Source: Antennarius striatus
Taxonomy: Eukaryota > Chordata > Actinopteri > Lophiiformes > Antennariidae
Length of the DNA: 64,000 nucleotides
Assembly: GCF_040054535.1 (NCBI RefSeq)
Contig: NC_090789.1
Coordinates: 9,745,973-9,809,972 of the forward strand
Direction of reading: 5' to 3'
The translations under genes and the position numbers were made by a program. Of the stretch, positions 1 through 13,681 are shown piece after piece. Below the pieces are notes generated by a model. The model worked only from the letters and a program-made list of their open reading frames with translations, was not told the origin of the DNA and searched no databases. Positions within the stretch are counted from its first letter, which is position 1; each line of letters starts with the position of its first letter.

Positions 1-3000
1 ATTATAATCTGAGATGGAGCTACATTTACAACATCAGCGGGCCCAAAAAACAAAAAAAAAGGCAGTATAAAAACGTGGTTTTCAACTTGTACAGAGGGAA
101 AGAAAGGCTTTATCAATCAGGTGTTTATATAAATGAGTTATGTATTTGTTTATGTGCACTATGTTTACTCTCAGTACTTTTTTTTTGTAAATATGTATGT
201 TAGTTTAATTAATTCTTTTTCTGTTTTTGTAAATATTTATGTCTAACTATAGATGATTGAGATAATTGACTGTTAATGAAGTAGTTGAGAAGGTTTAAAT
301 AAGCTTAAACCAGTGGGAGTCATTGCGTTGCGTTGTTATTATTGTTCTGTCTACTTTCAATGCTCTTGTTTGCTTTTCTGTTCAATCTATGTTGCTGTTC
401 TTCTACATGTACAAAATAAAAAATAAATTTAAAAAATAAAATAAAATAATTGTATATAAACATCATTTCACAATGAATTCTTAAAGTTTCCTGATTATTG
501 TAATCAGATAAGCAGGCATAGAACTTCACTCTAATTGGATTCAAAATATTAGACAATAGAGTATAGAGTTAGCCTAAAGTATTTAGATGGAACTGACTCT
601 GATGCTTTGGGTGAATTTGCCTATGATTGTACCAGAGTTGATGAGACTGAACAGGCCCTTTGTTATGTCAATTTACAGCCAGATCATGGGTTAGCGATAA
701 GGAGCCTCAGATAAAATCAGAGGAATGTAGCATGACAAGCTTTTAGCTGTGACAGAGGATGTCTGTGCTTCAGTTTTGTGCTCCTCACTAAAAGCTTCAG
801 CCAGTTACTGCTCTCCAGACACCTTCAGCCTTAAACTCGAACTGGTCCTCGGTGAGCTTGAGCTCATCCTCATCCTCTACTTAATTTTGAGTGCCCAGCA
901 GAGTGAACGGACAGTAACAGACAAAGAGTATGTGCATTCTATGAGAGAAAAAGGAAATGAACCACTCAGGAACCACTCAGTCATCCCATAATCCAAGAGC
1001 CACCTGGAGTGGGTGGTATGAGAGGAAAATGATGTTTGAAGAATGAAGGCCAATGTACAGCCAGCAAACACAACACAAATACGCCACCTTGTGGACCTGG
1101 ATTGGTAGGGCTCCCCTCACATTAACCTTGACCTGTCAGGAGAGGAAGAAAATCAGAAATCAGTGCCAGTCCAACGGCTGCAGACACTTCCTGCAGTGAA
1201 ACAAATCACAGATTTTATGTGGCTCACGCATTTTGACGGTGCACAACTTTAGCATGCAGATCCCTTTCTGAACTCATGGAGGCAGCGTCCTGTAACAGAT
1301 GTCTGTCAGCTGCCCTAAACCCTCAAAGAAGGCCGAGATTGCGATGAGCCAATGACAGCCCAGGCTGTGTGATGACTGTTCTCTTGCTTGGGAGGGGTTT
1401 TCATGACAAACGGCTCTGCAGGTGTCAACATAAAGACACCTGCAGAGGGAGGTGCCCGCCACTCTACCTCTCACTAGTTATCTGCATGCCTACAGGCCCC
1501 TTGTGTGTGCGTGTTTCAGGACCTGTACCCATATGTGTGTGAAAATAGGCTGGAGTGGAAAAATAAAGTTTCTTTCTCTTGCTGCCTATACACTCCAATT
1601 CCCCCGCAGGTGCTAAGGACACAAGCCTCACCACATCATAAAATACAAGTTTCTGCAGTAGAGTGCCTTTTTTATGTCACGCTCTACCTGCCCTTTTAAA
1701 AGTAGCAAAGGCCATACACAATCAAATTTTAAGATCGAGTGTGTACCTTCTATTGCGTGTGTTTGTACAGGGTAAAACACTAGTGGAGCTGTGGGGGTTT
1801 CCAGCTCGACCAGAGAACCCCAACTACATCAGAATTGGATCAGAATCACTGGGGCTGACATGAACCCCTCTGGCTGGACTGAGACTCGCTGGGCCTCGAG
1901 GTCAGAAGTCACACACACACACAGATTTAGAGGTCTGCTTTGATAATATATAATTCCACCACAATAATTATTTTTTTTAAAATGTAAATTAAATGAAACG
2001 CGTTGTTGGTGGTTTCGTTTTTCCAGGAAACATCGTTCTGTCATGAGATGCACTGACTGGGAGCAGCCAGCAGGTGGCAGCACGGAAGCGCCACCTTCAC
2101 GTTCCCTCTCCTCCCTGGAGGTGAACCGTGGATCCATACAAAGTACCGTCACGTCATATGGAGTTGAGTGACCGGCTCCAGAGACCTGGACAGAGATGGT
2201 TTAAGCTCTGCTCTCTGTTAGGTCAGGCTGCAGTGACAGAACCGGGTCGGGGCTGTGTTTGGTTAAAAATAGGTCTTGTACTTTGTGAATTGAAACTCCC
2301 TCACCCTTATTATTTAGCTGAAGACATGAATTCTATGACTATGTGAGTCTGCACAAATAGATGGAACAAATAAATCCTCTTTTGGTGATGTTCTTATACA
2401 TGGTATTAAATTCATACTTGGGTGTAACCATTTTATGTCATAATACACTGATTGTGTAATAGAATTTGAAGAATTAAATGAGTTCATGATCACTTCAAGG
2501 GAGACCAGTTGCTACAGTTTTTATTAGAATACAAAGCTCATCTCATGGCTTTAGGGCAATGACAGGTGGCATAGTCTGCCCTTTTGCCTCAATTCGAAGA
2601 GTGCTCCTACTCACCCACTCATCCATCGAGCATGGATTAAAAAGTCGTGATTAAAAGCTAAATGGGAAAAATCTGTTTTTTATTCAACAAAAATATTTGT
2701 CCTTGTCAAAACCTGGCTCCAACAATACCCACAATGCACTGTGAGCATTCATTTTTCAATCAGAGACTCAGGTGTATTATGCTAGGCTGAAGAAGCCATT
2801 CAGGTTGCAGCACAGACGACGTGCTGCTGACTAACAATAACCACACCACACACTGTCTGACCTAGTGACAGTTTGACATGCAGACTACAGGGGAAGTGGG
2901 TCAGATCTGACTAGTGGTCAACTATTCTACCTCCTCAGCCATAGATATTTAATGTACAGCTGACTCAGAGCCACTGAAGGCTTTGTGGAAACACCTTGAA

Positions 3001-5031
3001 ACAGACAGTCAAATTGGTGATGTTCATATTCACTGTTGTCAGTGTGAGTGGGTTCCCTTTCCCCTTTTGCATAGGCAATGAGATGCTCCTTCCTTCCCTC
3101 GTTTCATTCCAAGCCCTGACTGACATTGGTAGTCGAGTAGTAGAGCATGTAGAAAAGCTCAGCATGCCAACAAATGCCAAAGAGAAGACCGCTGCTCGGA
3201 AGCAAATTCTGATTTAAACATTTATTAATTAGGAGTATTCACAAAATCTACTTTGAACGTGTGTTCGATATACCTTGTGCATTTAATGTGAATCATTAAA
3301 TGCTAATGGTAAAATAAAACTTTTACATGAACAACAACTCTTTAATCACGTGAGTTTTGACTTCCAGTGAACGTCTGGAAGCCTTAAAGACTTCGGAGGA
3401 AGAGTTGCTGACTTGGACTCATTATTTTTTGCTGCTCATGACCCGGGCGTTGGCATTGCATCTGTTACATCTTCCCATCTATGTAATCTCTAAGTGATCA
3501 ACCCAGCTCACCCTGAGCGTCTCCTGGTAACAGGGTAGCCACGGAGACCAGGCGTTTTGTATACGCGGCCTACAGGAAGTGATGCCATGTTTGGGGCAAT
3601 TATGGGTTGCTTTCCTGAAGACACAGACTGACTGTTTGTCAAAAGCAGCAACACACACCCTTACACAGCCCCCCTGGGCTTGAAGCGCACTCAGGCCTCA
3701 GACTGGAACATTCACTTAATAAGCTTTCACGTTGATTCATTGTGTCTGTCATTCTGTCACCCACTCAGCCACATAGGCACAAAATTATTTCATTAAGAAA
3801 ACTGACAAAAGTGACAGGATGCATGCATCACAAGCAGCTGCTCTGCTCCTGTCTGGTCTGAACCAAATAATTATAACGCTTATGAGTAACTGGTGACATA
3901 TTTCCTCACAACAGGTTGTAGGCAGACTGACATTTTCGCATTTTAAAGGGCAATATTTCACTGAATGCTGTCATAGATAAAATATCTCACACTTCTACTG
4001 GGAAAAAAACCTCAAACTATTAACATTTTAATCTAGTTTTTCGCTATCAATGATCTGAAAGGTGCATTTGATTTCCAAGAGTTTGAAAAACAAGTCAGTT
4101 TTATACCAAAGGAGCAATCTCACCTTCAATATTCTCCCGTAGATATATGTTCAAGATATGTTTTCATTCTGTTTCTCCACTCAATAACTGCTGATTCAAT
4201 ATTTATCTCCATAAAGTTGGGGCTGATATTTAAGATCTGGCTGCAGGCAGGGAACATCCTGGTGAACGTAAAGGGAGAAACAACAATTCACGCTTTGATT
4301 CACATCTATGTGGCATGTTTTTAGAGGATCAGCCCTGGGTCTGGATTCAAACTCAACACCTTCTTGATGTGATGCAGTGCTAGCCATAGCAGGAAATTAA
4401 AGTCAGTGGAACTTCAAGTCATTGACAGTTTGTTATTTGAGCGATTGTGGTCTTGGAGGTTTTTCAAAATAGACATCCATAGGTATGTGTGATTGAAAGT
4501 GCTTGAGTTATTTTTTCTGACGTTAGTAGATTAAGTTGTGTTCCAATGTCTGAATGGTCTCCTTCAGTTTTCTGTCATCTCTGTAACACAACACTGCTGA
4601 ACTAGAAACACTCCCACACTCTACCTCCTATCACTTTATTATTATGAAATACTTGATAGTTGTAATTATAACAGTTCTCGGTGTTTTAAAAATAATTAAT
4701 CTTGATTTGTTCTTCAAACTGTTGAGTCTGAGTCGGAGAGAATGGGTGGGAGCCCTGGAATGCTAATGATAGCTCTGTGTTGTCTGTTTAAATTATCAAA
4801 ATGTCCTTAATATAAAAGGATTAATACTTAAAAAATGTATTCACAGCTTGTTTCCATTGCTCCAGGTCAAACACTCCCAGGAGTAGCTTGTATAACAGGG
4901 TATCTTTTAAAAGACATGTATTCTCATAGCCAAAGCTGAACTTTGTTCTCTGTGACTTGAGAAATGATTTTCGCATGTAAAATTAATGCTAAATGGCCTT
5001 CCTGTCAAATTATATTCATTTACTATAAGAA

Positions 5032-5034
<3 letters not shown>

Positions 5035-5127
<93 letters not shown>
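5035..5127. repeat. (TG)n microsatellite, about 93 bp
   Basis: Uninterrupted TG dinucleotides. The spurious Val-Cys reading frames it makes are not genes. Confidence 0.98.
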
Positions 5128-5129
<2 letters not shown>

Positions 5130-6145
5130 TTGTTTCTTGAGGTTCCTTCTTGATTGTGATGACAGTCACCGTGACCCCTGACCTCCCATTATTCTGTGAA
5201 AGATGTTACTGTCACGACTCTTGCCAGGACTTGAGTTCATTCATTGATTTTATCCACACTAGTGTTTTCCCATCATTAACATCTCCTGTCTTTCCCAGAA
5301 TTCTTCTCCACACCCTGCATGCAGTCAGCTCTTTCCTGTCACCCGTGCTGCTCAGCTGCTCATCATCCAATCCAAATCCACACTACGTATACACTCACCT
5401 GTCTGGCTGCTCCGTACCAGATTGTTTGTGACTCATCCAACTTCCAGCGTTACTGTTCTGATTTAATGTGGTGTTCTGTTCCTGCCTGTTTGCCTGCTCC
5501 CTATTGGATTTGTTTGCTTGTTTTTGTTTTTATTTCTATCACTGGTACCTGGATTTGGAATTAAAGTTTGGACTTGGACTTACCACTACTACTGTCATGC
5601 TCAACAGATCAGACAAAGCTCAATATTCCCATTACATTAAAGACCTAGTCATTTGACGTCTAACGTCAAAGACTTATGGAGACCATCCCGCCACTGTTAT
5701 CATTATTGGGATAGGCCGTCCTGTCTGATCGGATTCGTGAATGGACTGTGTAGAGATGTCCCTGTGTGATTATTGTGTTCATACATCACAAACAAACACA
5801 CCAAAGTCATGCTTGTCTTGCTGTCAGTGACAGGATCACACACACTGAAACACACACACATTTTTCACTTTTCAGCAACCGTGCCCCGTGATGACTGACA
5901 GACCGGCTATGAAAGCCATCCCCCCCCCAGCCTCCATACTGGTGCTGTCGGTGACCAACCACTGGGGAGTGCTATGGTAATCATATTCGGATCGGGACCT
6001 TTAGTGGACTTCAAACGTGAGCGCAGAAATACTGAAGACACCACCTGTGTTTTCTGTTCACCAATTATCACAATCGTCCTCATCACATGGTTTACAGATG
6101 GTGCTAAGCTGATGATCACAATCCAGTCAGTGTTTTATTATTGTT

Positions 6146-6148
<3 letters not shown>

Positions 6149-6234
<86 letters not shown>
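6149..6234. repeat. (GT)n microsatellite, about 86 bp
   Basis: Uninterrupted GT dinucleotides. They create a 170-codon frame with a Cys-Val core (5974-6486) that I do not regard as a gene. Confidence 0.98.
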
Positions 6235-6236
<2 letters not shown>

Positions 6237-7394
6237 TTTTATCAAATCTATTTCGATGCTTTTGCCCTGCTGCTATGTGCTCCTTCTCTTCCTAATGGTT
6301 CATTTTAAGCTTCACGTTATTTGTGGCATCACTGCCTGCTTCTGTTGTCTCATATCTGTAAGACATTGTTTGATGCCCTTTTTCCAGGCGATCACAGCAA
6401 ATAAAAATGTCATTTTAATTCACTTACCATCTTCTCTCTTGCCTCTGAAATCAACACATTCAAACACAGAGACAAATTCTCATTAAATGTCCAAACAGTG
6501 TTTCAAGACCTTGGGGTTCCCATATGGGGAACTAAATGACCAGCCCCATGGTTTTGCCAACTAGTTTATTAAAAGCTGTCACGGGACAGACAAGAAGAAC
6601 CCAAAAACACAACAGTTAAGGGAAGGGATATCAGGAATGCTTTAAAGTAGGAACAAACACTAACAGTCTGGCAGGAAACTGAGGGTTGAGCAGAGTATAT
6701 GTAGGGTGGAGAGTGATGGAGAGAGGGGCTACAGGTGGCTGCAACAAAGGCAGGTGACTGGAATGAGCTGTTGGAGGACAGAGAGGTGGAGAAGGATTCT
6801 GAAAGACAGGAAATGTTGACAGAAAAAGGGAAAAAATGGATGAATTTGAAATTAAAACTTGGCATGAGTCCTGACAAGAGCAATCGATATATAATGCTAC
6901 TACTCATGCTGCTACCTAATCTCTCAGAATTGCTGCATGTTTATAAGTCTATCTCTATCAGTGGTTCATGAATGTAGTCCACATAATATTCACAATTGGT
7001 GTCCCAGTACTGTTCTCTTTAATGAAGACACTGATAAATTACTAAAATGCATGTAAAACAGTTCTGTGAAAGTTGATAGCTCCGTGACTTGAGTTGAATT
7101 CAAAATAAATGACCTTGGCCCCAAATTTGAACAATTAAAAGTCAGTCTATATGTCAGTGGGTCAGTTATGTACTCATGGTCTTGGGCTTAAATTTGAAAT
7201 TCCAAGTTATAGAAACAAGGGATTTCTGTCAAAACATCACTTTAGGAATGTATTACACGCATTTCTTTCCGCTGTTCAAAAATCAAATAGTTGCAGCTCA
7301 TCTGGAATGCTGGGATCCTCAGCAAGAAAGCGAGCCTCAGATTGGTAGAGTTGCCGTTTGTGGCCAAAAGTCAGATTTCATAATCTTACTGCAG

Positions 7395-7603
7395 ATCTGA
7401 TTTACTTTACGTTCCATTATGAGGCATTCAGTTCCCTCAGCTCTTCTGGGACAGGTTTACTCAGTGCTTTACTCAGATTTAGCAGCAGGCAAACTGAAGC
7501 AGCTTTAAGTTTCTATGATTCTCAACTATGGAACAAGCTACCTGAAAACTTCAGATCAAGATATTTCCTGTTGACACCAGAAGAGTGGCCGGGTAAATTC
7601 TGA
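7395..7603 (+). mobile_element. Degraded non-LTR retrotransposon C-terminal scrap
   Basis: The translation around 7455-7560 contains LSFYDSQLWNKLPENFRS. This resembles the stretch just after the reverse transcriptase in fish L2/Rex-type LINEs, whose usual form is 'A-FS-Y-P-LWN-LP--LR'. No reverse transcriptase motif survives next to it and flanking frames are broken. Family assignment within the LINEs is uncertain. Confidence 0.42.
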
Positions 7604-8788
7604 GCAAGTCACCAGTTCATCACAGGCCTGACATAAACTAAGGCTTAAAAAGATCCACATGGTGGTGGTGGTGGTGGCTGGTGACACGGCTGAGACTGAT
7701 GGTGATGGTGAAGGGTTTCATTAATGACTATTGGTACAGAGAGAATCATATATAAAGACAACATCAAGATGATAAGCTAACAAAGAAAGTGTGTTGCTGT
7801 GCTGTAGAATTGATGAGACCAGCTGACCATGTGTGAAATTTGCTCCAAATCTACACAGGAATAATCTCCCTGACTCTTAGCCAGAGTATTTTGTTGTCGT
7901 TGCCTAGGCTACGTGATGTTGGTGTAAATGAACTACGTATTGAAGAATTGTGAAATGTTACCACCATAACAATTTGTCTGGTGGACTGCCCTACCTCCAG
8001 CATACCAATGGCATGATCCCACTTGTGTCGCCCCAGCTGCGGCCTGTCTTTTTATATTGGTGGTTAGTAAAACATGGGAGCGGCCATTTGGGATTACTTT
8101 TATGATGGCTTTATGTGGCTGTTCCGTGAAAGTTTGTTTCCAGACTCAACACTGTTGACGAAGATCAATCACTCCTGAAGAAATCTTGTGTATCAAGAAA
8201 TGTCACAAAACCGGCCATACACACTGGTACATACCTACAACCAAGGTTTTCTAACTTCTGGTCAAACATCCTATGTATGGAAGAAGAGAGAAGTAAAGGG
8301 AATCTGGTGGCGGTGATGTCTGCAGCCAGAGGATTGTGGGTAGATCATCTAAGTCCATGTGCCATGGCGTACATGTGACATCATCTCTCTGACACAATAT
8401 CCTCAGTCGTCTGTCCACTTTTCAAAAACGGCATGACAACCTTGTCGCCTGTTCATTTGTGTGGATGTTATCCTGCGTGGATTATGTGTCCCAGCGTATG
8501 ACATCATCTGTCGGCATGTGGGTCAGACGGTTTTATATGTCGACCCAAATAGCTCATCTGGTCTGATTTGGAGCAGCGGTCCAGATGTTGGAGGGATTAC
8601 AACTCTGTGGTATTTAAAGGGAAGCCTCAGGATCATTCAGGAAAAAGAACACAATGGGAGTCAATGAAAACTGGTTGGAGAATTCTGCATCATCTCATCT
8701 ACAGACTGCCTCAAAATGTATAGATTATTCTCTCATCTGGATCCAGCTGTAAATAGAAGATGAACACCATGAAATGAGCATGTGTATT

Positions 8789-10360
8789 TTTATTCTGATT
8801 GGCCTATTGTAATTATTATTATTATTATTATGGATTATTATTATTATTATTCTTTAATCACATCTTTACTAAAATCTCATAATGTGCAAGAACAAACAAA
8901 ACCACATTTGGGCAAACTAATAGAGATTGAGACACCAACTTCCACTCAGCACAAAAACTAGGAAACAGACTTAAGACATCATTCACATCATTTAATTTTA
9001 ATAGACCTCTATCATATACATACAGTACAATATTCTCAAGACATATTTTATGGCACATCCACATTGTTGTACATTTTGCAGTTGCTGGTATTGCTGTGAG
9101 GTTATAGTAAAGTGACCGTTTAAATCTGTTATTTAGGTAGATAAAGCAGGTGGACTGACCTCATCAGTTACATGTAAGTGTAAGGTTGCTACAGCAAAAC
9201 ACATGCACTGTTATATATTCCACAAGAGATGGGTCACACATCCAGTTACACAGACCGATGTTTGAGGGGGCGCCGCTGCTGTTGTCCACTTGTTGTGTTC
9301 TTCTGACACCCCTTTGATGTTTTGTGTTTGAATATGCTACAACGGTGGCTACCGTGATCCTGGAAGGTTATGGGATGCACATAGTTTCAGCCCCACTCAG
9401 TGGTTGTTAACATTTTTAGAGCTGCCATCATGTGTTATAACTTACTCTGGTTTCAGGACTGTAGAATAACGGTGAAGATGGATCTAGTACTCATGATTCT
9501 AGTGCATTACAACTTTACCATCAATACTACAGGAACAGAGTACTGCTAGGTTATTCACATATGTAGTTTCTGCTGTTACTGTGCAGAGACTTGACAAGTG
9601 AGTTTTTTGTGCGTTTTCTCCAGAGGGTATCTGGAGAATTATTATATATATATAAATAAAATAAAATAAAACAGTGATAGACCACAAAATACTGTGCACA
9701 ACCATTGTATGTAAGTGCTGTCTCTTTTCACCCTGCTGTTTGTCCTCCTTTGAATGAACAGGCAACCACATCTCTGCTCTTTCAGTCAGGATTTAAAAAA
9801 AAAACAATTAAAATGATTGTCTCAAGAAATAATTAAAAAAGAACATCATTAAAAAAACCAGCATCAAGTCAAACAAAAGATGATATGTAACATGACAGCA
9901 AATCTCACCAGCTTTCCCTTTTTATCAGCTTATCATAGAGTAGTATAGGTGTATGTCTTGAGGTGCACATGTAGTGTAGATATAGTGTATACAGTAAGAG
10001 TGCATGAGTAGAGATGTGAGCACCTTCTGTGCATTTCATGTATCTAATTTAAAAGACACTAGTGGGTTAAAATGTCTTCTTAGTGTCAACTGAAAGTGCT
10101 TCACATACTTGGCATTGACACATCATCGTCTCCATGGAGACCTTCTGCGTCTCTGAATGTGCAAGTTTGGCCTCTGGACCTTCTCCCAGTTATCCACCGT
10201 ATTAAATTACAGGAAAACAGAATAAAATGCAAAAATAATGATGAGTAGGTCTCAAGCCAGTGGTGAAACGAGTGAAACAAACGTCCAAGAGGTGTCTAGA
10301 TAGGAGTGGGGGAGTGTGGAGGTGCAGCCACTGGCGGAGCGGCGGTCCCTGGGTGGTGCT
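8789..10360 (-). other. snrk: SNRK 3' UTR (extent approximate)
   Basis: This is the minus-strand sequence after the SNRK stop codon. The first AATAAA I found on this strand is at 8789-8794, which would give a 3' UTR of about 1.57 kb. Nearer ATTAAA variants would make it shorter. The true 3' end cannot be fixed from sequence alone. Confidence 0.4.
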
Positions 10361-11657
10361 CTAGATGACCTGGCAGCAACTGTGGGGGGTCGGGGTACAG
10401 AGCAGACCCTCTTTGGGGCTCCGGTGCATGTTGACAGACAGAGCCTTGTCGCTAAGGGGCATCTGCAACACGTGGTTCTTCATGTTCCTGTGGTTCTCCC
10501 TGGCCAGGTCCAGCTCCCCCAGCCTAAGCCTGCCCGTGCAAGGGCCCTCCAGCAGCGGGTCCCCCAGCATGTCTCCCAGCGGGGGCTGGTGGTGGTACAT
10601 ATTCCCCCTGGGCGAGGGGCCACCCAGGAGGGAAACCTTATCCAGGCTACCGGTGGAGCCTCCCATGCACATCCTCCACATCGGACGATCCTGGGTTTCC
10701 CCGCCAACACCGCTGCTGCCTCCTCCTCCCCCCACTCCTCCCCCCGTCAGGTTGTGGAACTGAGAGCTCAAGCAGAGGCTCATGAGTTTCAGGCTTTCCA
10801 CCAGGCCGCTGGCGGCTTTGGCGCTTCCCTTGCCTTGGCCCAAACCCGATCCAGGACTGGTGCAGATGGAGGGGCTGCCCTCTCTTCCCTTCTTCCTCCC
10901 TTCCCTTTCATTCCCACCCCCACCTGCAGTCCCCCCATCTGCTTTACTTTCTGTCTCATCGTCACTCGTCTCTGAGCTGGGGGTGAATGTGGCGACGGGA
11001 GGGGTGACGTGAACGGTTTCGGGTGATGACATCAGCGCTGATGGTGATGGTATTCGTGAGTTCAGGTTGAGGCTGAGGCTGGGTCTGGGTGCCCCCAACT
11101 CTCGCAGCTCCCTGCCTTCCTCCTCCTCTTCCTCATCCTCTCTATCCTCCTCGTGGATCTGGTTAAGAACTGGAGCGCTCATGCGCGAAGTCAATCGATT
11201 ACCAGGAGAGGACAGAGATGATGATGATGATGATGATGATGACGATGATGATGACGATGAAGAGGTTTTGCAGCGGAGCACCACCTGAGCAGGTAGTGCA
11301 GAAGGGGACGAACAACTTTCTTGCTCTCCCTCTTCTTCCTCGTCCTCCTCCACACTGAACAGGCTGGGACTACGAGGTTTGCACGCCCCCCCTGACACTA
11401 GACAGCCCAGCCTGAGGGGGTTGGAGTGGGGTTTCCCCAGAGGCCTGAGCCCCTTTTCAGAGTGGTCCTGACTGGGTGCTGGGGTGTGCTTCCGCCGCTG
11501 GCTGACATCCAGTAGAGCTGTTTTGGGCCTGGGGCCCACGTGGAGGCTCTCAGCACTGCGGGCTGGGGACTGGGGCCCCCCGGGGTGAGAGATACTTGGA
11601 CCACCCAAGCCATCACTGACATCCTGATGAGAGTCAACTCTGGTGGGCCAGGACTGC
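10361..11657 (-). CDS. snrk: SNRK coding exon 7 (long C-terminal tail)
   Basis: It starts after CCCCACAG with the [10 protein letters not shown] block and ends at stop codon 10363-10361. Low-complexity stretches are [13 protein letters not shown], a run of about 16 Ser at roughly residues 489-504 encoded by TCA/TCG repeats, [11 protein letters not shown], and a Gly-rich run near [12 protein letters not shown]. Conserved family blocks lie between them. The final residues are SCCQVI, a CaaX-like end. Confidence 0.95.
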
Positions 11658-13594
11658 CTGTGGGGGGTTCCACATAGACAAGAAGGGTTAGGAGGCTTGA
11701 ACAGAATAAATAAGATTACACTTACTTTTTTTTGTGTGTGTTGAATTTCAATATTTGAAGGAGTTTTTCATCATTTGGGGCAATGAATTTGTTACACACC
11801 TTAGTAGCCAGACTACAAGCGTAGATAAGAAGGTGTGTAACCACATCTTAGCCAATAGAATCAGTCAAGAAATAAGAGGTAGCATGGTCCATTTTTTCAT
11901 TGTTATCTACTTAAATGTTAAAAAAAAAGATCAAATTCTTTTTTACCATCTTTTATAATACTCAATGGTACATCTGAGATCATTTTACTGAGATACACAT
12001 TCCATTCTGAAAAAAAAGCTCGTGGACACATGTTTGTGTTCATCAGTGTGTTTGTGTTTGTCAGTGTGTGTGTGTTCATGGACCTGAACTGGGCCTTGCT
12101 GGGGCTCGGCGATCGTGTCTGGCTGTGGAGCTCTTTCTCATGTCTCTCCCTCAGCATCCTTTCAGCAAGCAGGAAGTACGTAGCTGTGATGTGGTTGTAC
12201 TTGTTTGACTCCAGAGCCCTGACAGGATAGTGGAAGAATTCAATTAGAATGCCAGGAGACACAAGGTACACACACGCACACGGAAACACACACACACACA
12301 CACACTAACACCCAAATCAGTGCCAAACCCCTGGCTAGGAATCAAAAGGAAGTGACAGTGGGGAGATTTAATCTGACGTGGCGGCAGTTCAGAACTGGAT
12401 GCCAGCTGGTTGTTAAGAGCAATTAAACTGTTGATGACACTCTATTAAGCTTCACTTGGACCCGTGGACCACGGCAGATTTTTGGAGATTACATAGGAAA
12501 GAATAGCAACACGTTAATTCATGCGTGAAAAGAAGGGACGCATACTCAGTCACGGTGTCTCGGTCTGCGATGCCCCCCAGCACCATGCGCTGGACGATGG
12601 AGCCGTGCTCCTCCTCTGACAGGTTGCGATGAGACACCAAAGGGGTGGACAGCTTGGTGGCCGGGGACGGGTCGACACCTTGGAGCCATTCGTGGCGCTT
12701 GATCTCCTCGAGGGTCGCTCGTTTCTTGGGGTCTCTCTGCAGCATGTGGGCTATAAGACTGCAGGGAGGCGCAGAGGGATTGATGTTATGTAGGAACAAA
12801 CCGTACTCCAGCTATGTTTACAAGCCGACTAAAATTACTGCAGTATTTATAGTCATGAGCTGGCAGTTAGCTATTCAGTGTCTTTTGGTTGTGTGTTACT
12901 ACACATTCACTAAGAAGGCAGCACGGCTCAAACGAGTCAGATTGTTCAGCAAACATGAGCACAAACCCATACATGGGTCCAAAGTTCCATTAAAGATTAT
13001 AGAACCTCTTGAGGCTGATGTTTGACCTGCTGCACCACCAACAACATGATTTTTTTGTTGTTTCAGTTTTACCTCCACATAAACTGTTCAGATGAAGTGG
13101 CTAAAAACTCAATCATGCTTCATATACCTTCCATTTTATTAAATACTGTCATGACTAGTGAAAAGAAAACACACAAAACAGTTCTCTAAAAAAGAGAAAT
13201 TATTCCTGTTACTGTCCTGCTATGGCTCAAGTTATAATAAAAATAATTAGTTCATTCACATTTAGTATTTTTTGATCGCAGTAAAGACAGCTGTTGATGA
13301 AAATGAGGAGGTCACGTTCATCAACGATGTCGTTTCGAGACTGCAGCGACTCAAAATGCATTCAGCGCCTACTTCAGCCCGCTCTGCCTCGGCACACTGT
13401 TTAAAAATAGAGGGCCGATGATAAGGGGCGCAGTGGACACACTTAACGCGGCGCTGCATCTCCGCTGGAGCAGCTGACTGCAGCAGCCGAGCGAAAAGCA
13501 GGACAATGATGAAGCAGCACAGGAGAGGCTTCTCCTCCTTTTCATCACACATCGACAAACATGAAATATGCAGCCGTGCAGAGCCGTCCGTCGA

Positions 13595-13681
<87 letters not shown>

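Larger units (their letters stand above)
1..8780. other. Non-genic flank downstream of SNRK
   Basis: No coding exon was recognised on either strand. Open frames here are under about 110 codons apart from a TG-repeat frame, and none shows a recognisable domain. The stretch holds two long TG microsatellites and one LINE-like coding scrap near 7395-7600, listed separately. At 5150-5600 a T-rich, pyrimidine-biased plus-strand stretch ends near an ATTAAAG. It resembles the end of a retroelement terminal region, but I could not assign it. Confidence 0.5.

Noticed and set aside
2996..3217. 73-codon frame beginning like a signal peptide (MKQTVKLVMFIFTVVSVSGF)
   Set aside because: Hydrophobic start only; an equal-sized open frame lies on the opposite strand. 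No splice context, no recognisable mature peptide and no promoter were seen.
3520..3560. RFX X-box-like GTAGCCACGGAGAC
   Set aside because: Too many departures from the consensus and no promoter or gene close by.
5974..6486. 170-codon frame with a Cys-Val core
   Set aside because: Created by the GT microsatellite; flanks show no coding signal. The same holds for similar frames at 13506-13866, 36275-36520, 43810-44115, 49122-49529, 52985-53209, 62042-62341 and 63130-63342.
10316..10975. 219-codon plus-strand frame opposite SNRK exon 7
   Set aside because: It is the complement of a GC-rich coding exon whose minus-strand reading matches SNRK in conserved blocks. The plus frame has no family resemblance.
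11067..11288. Poly-Asp plus-strand frame
   Set aside because: Antisense reading of the SNRK TCA/TCG Ser repeat.
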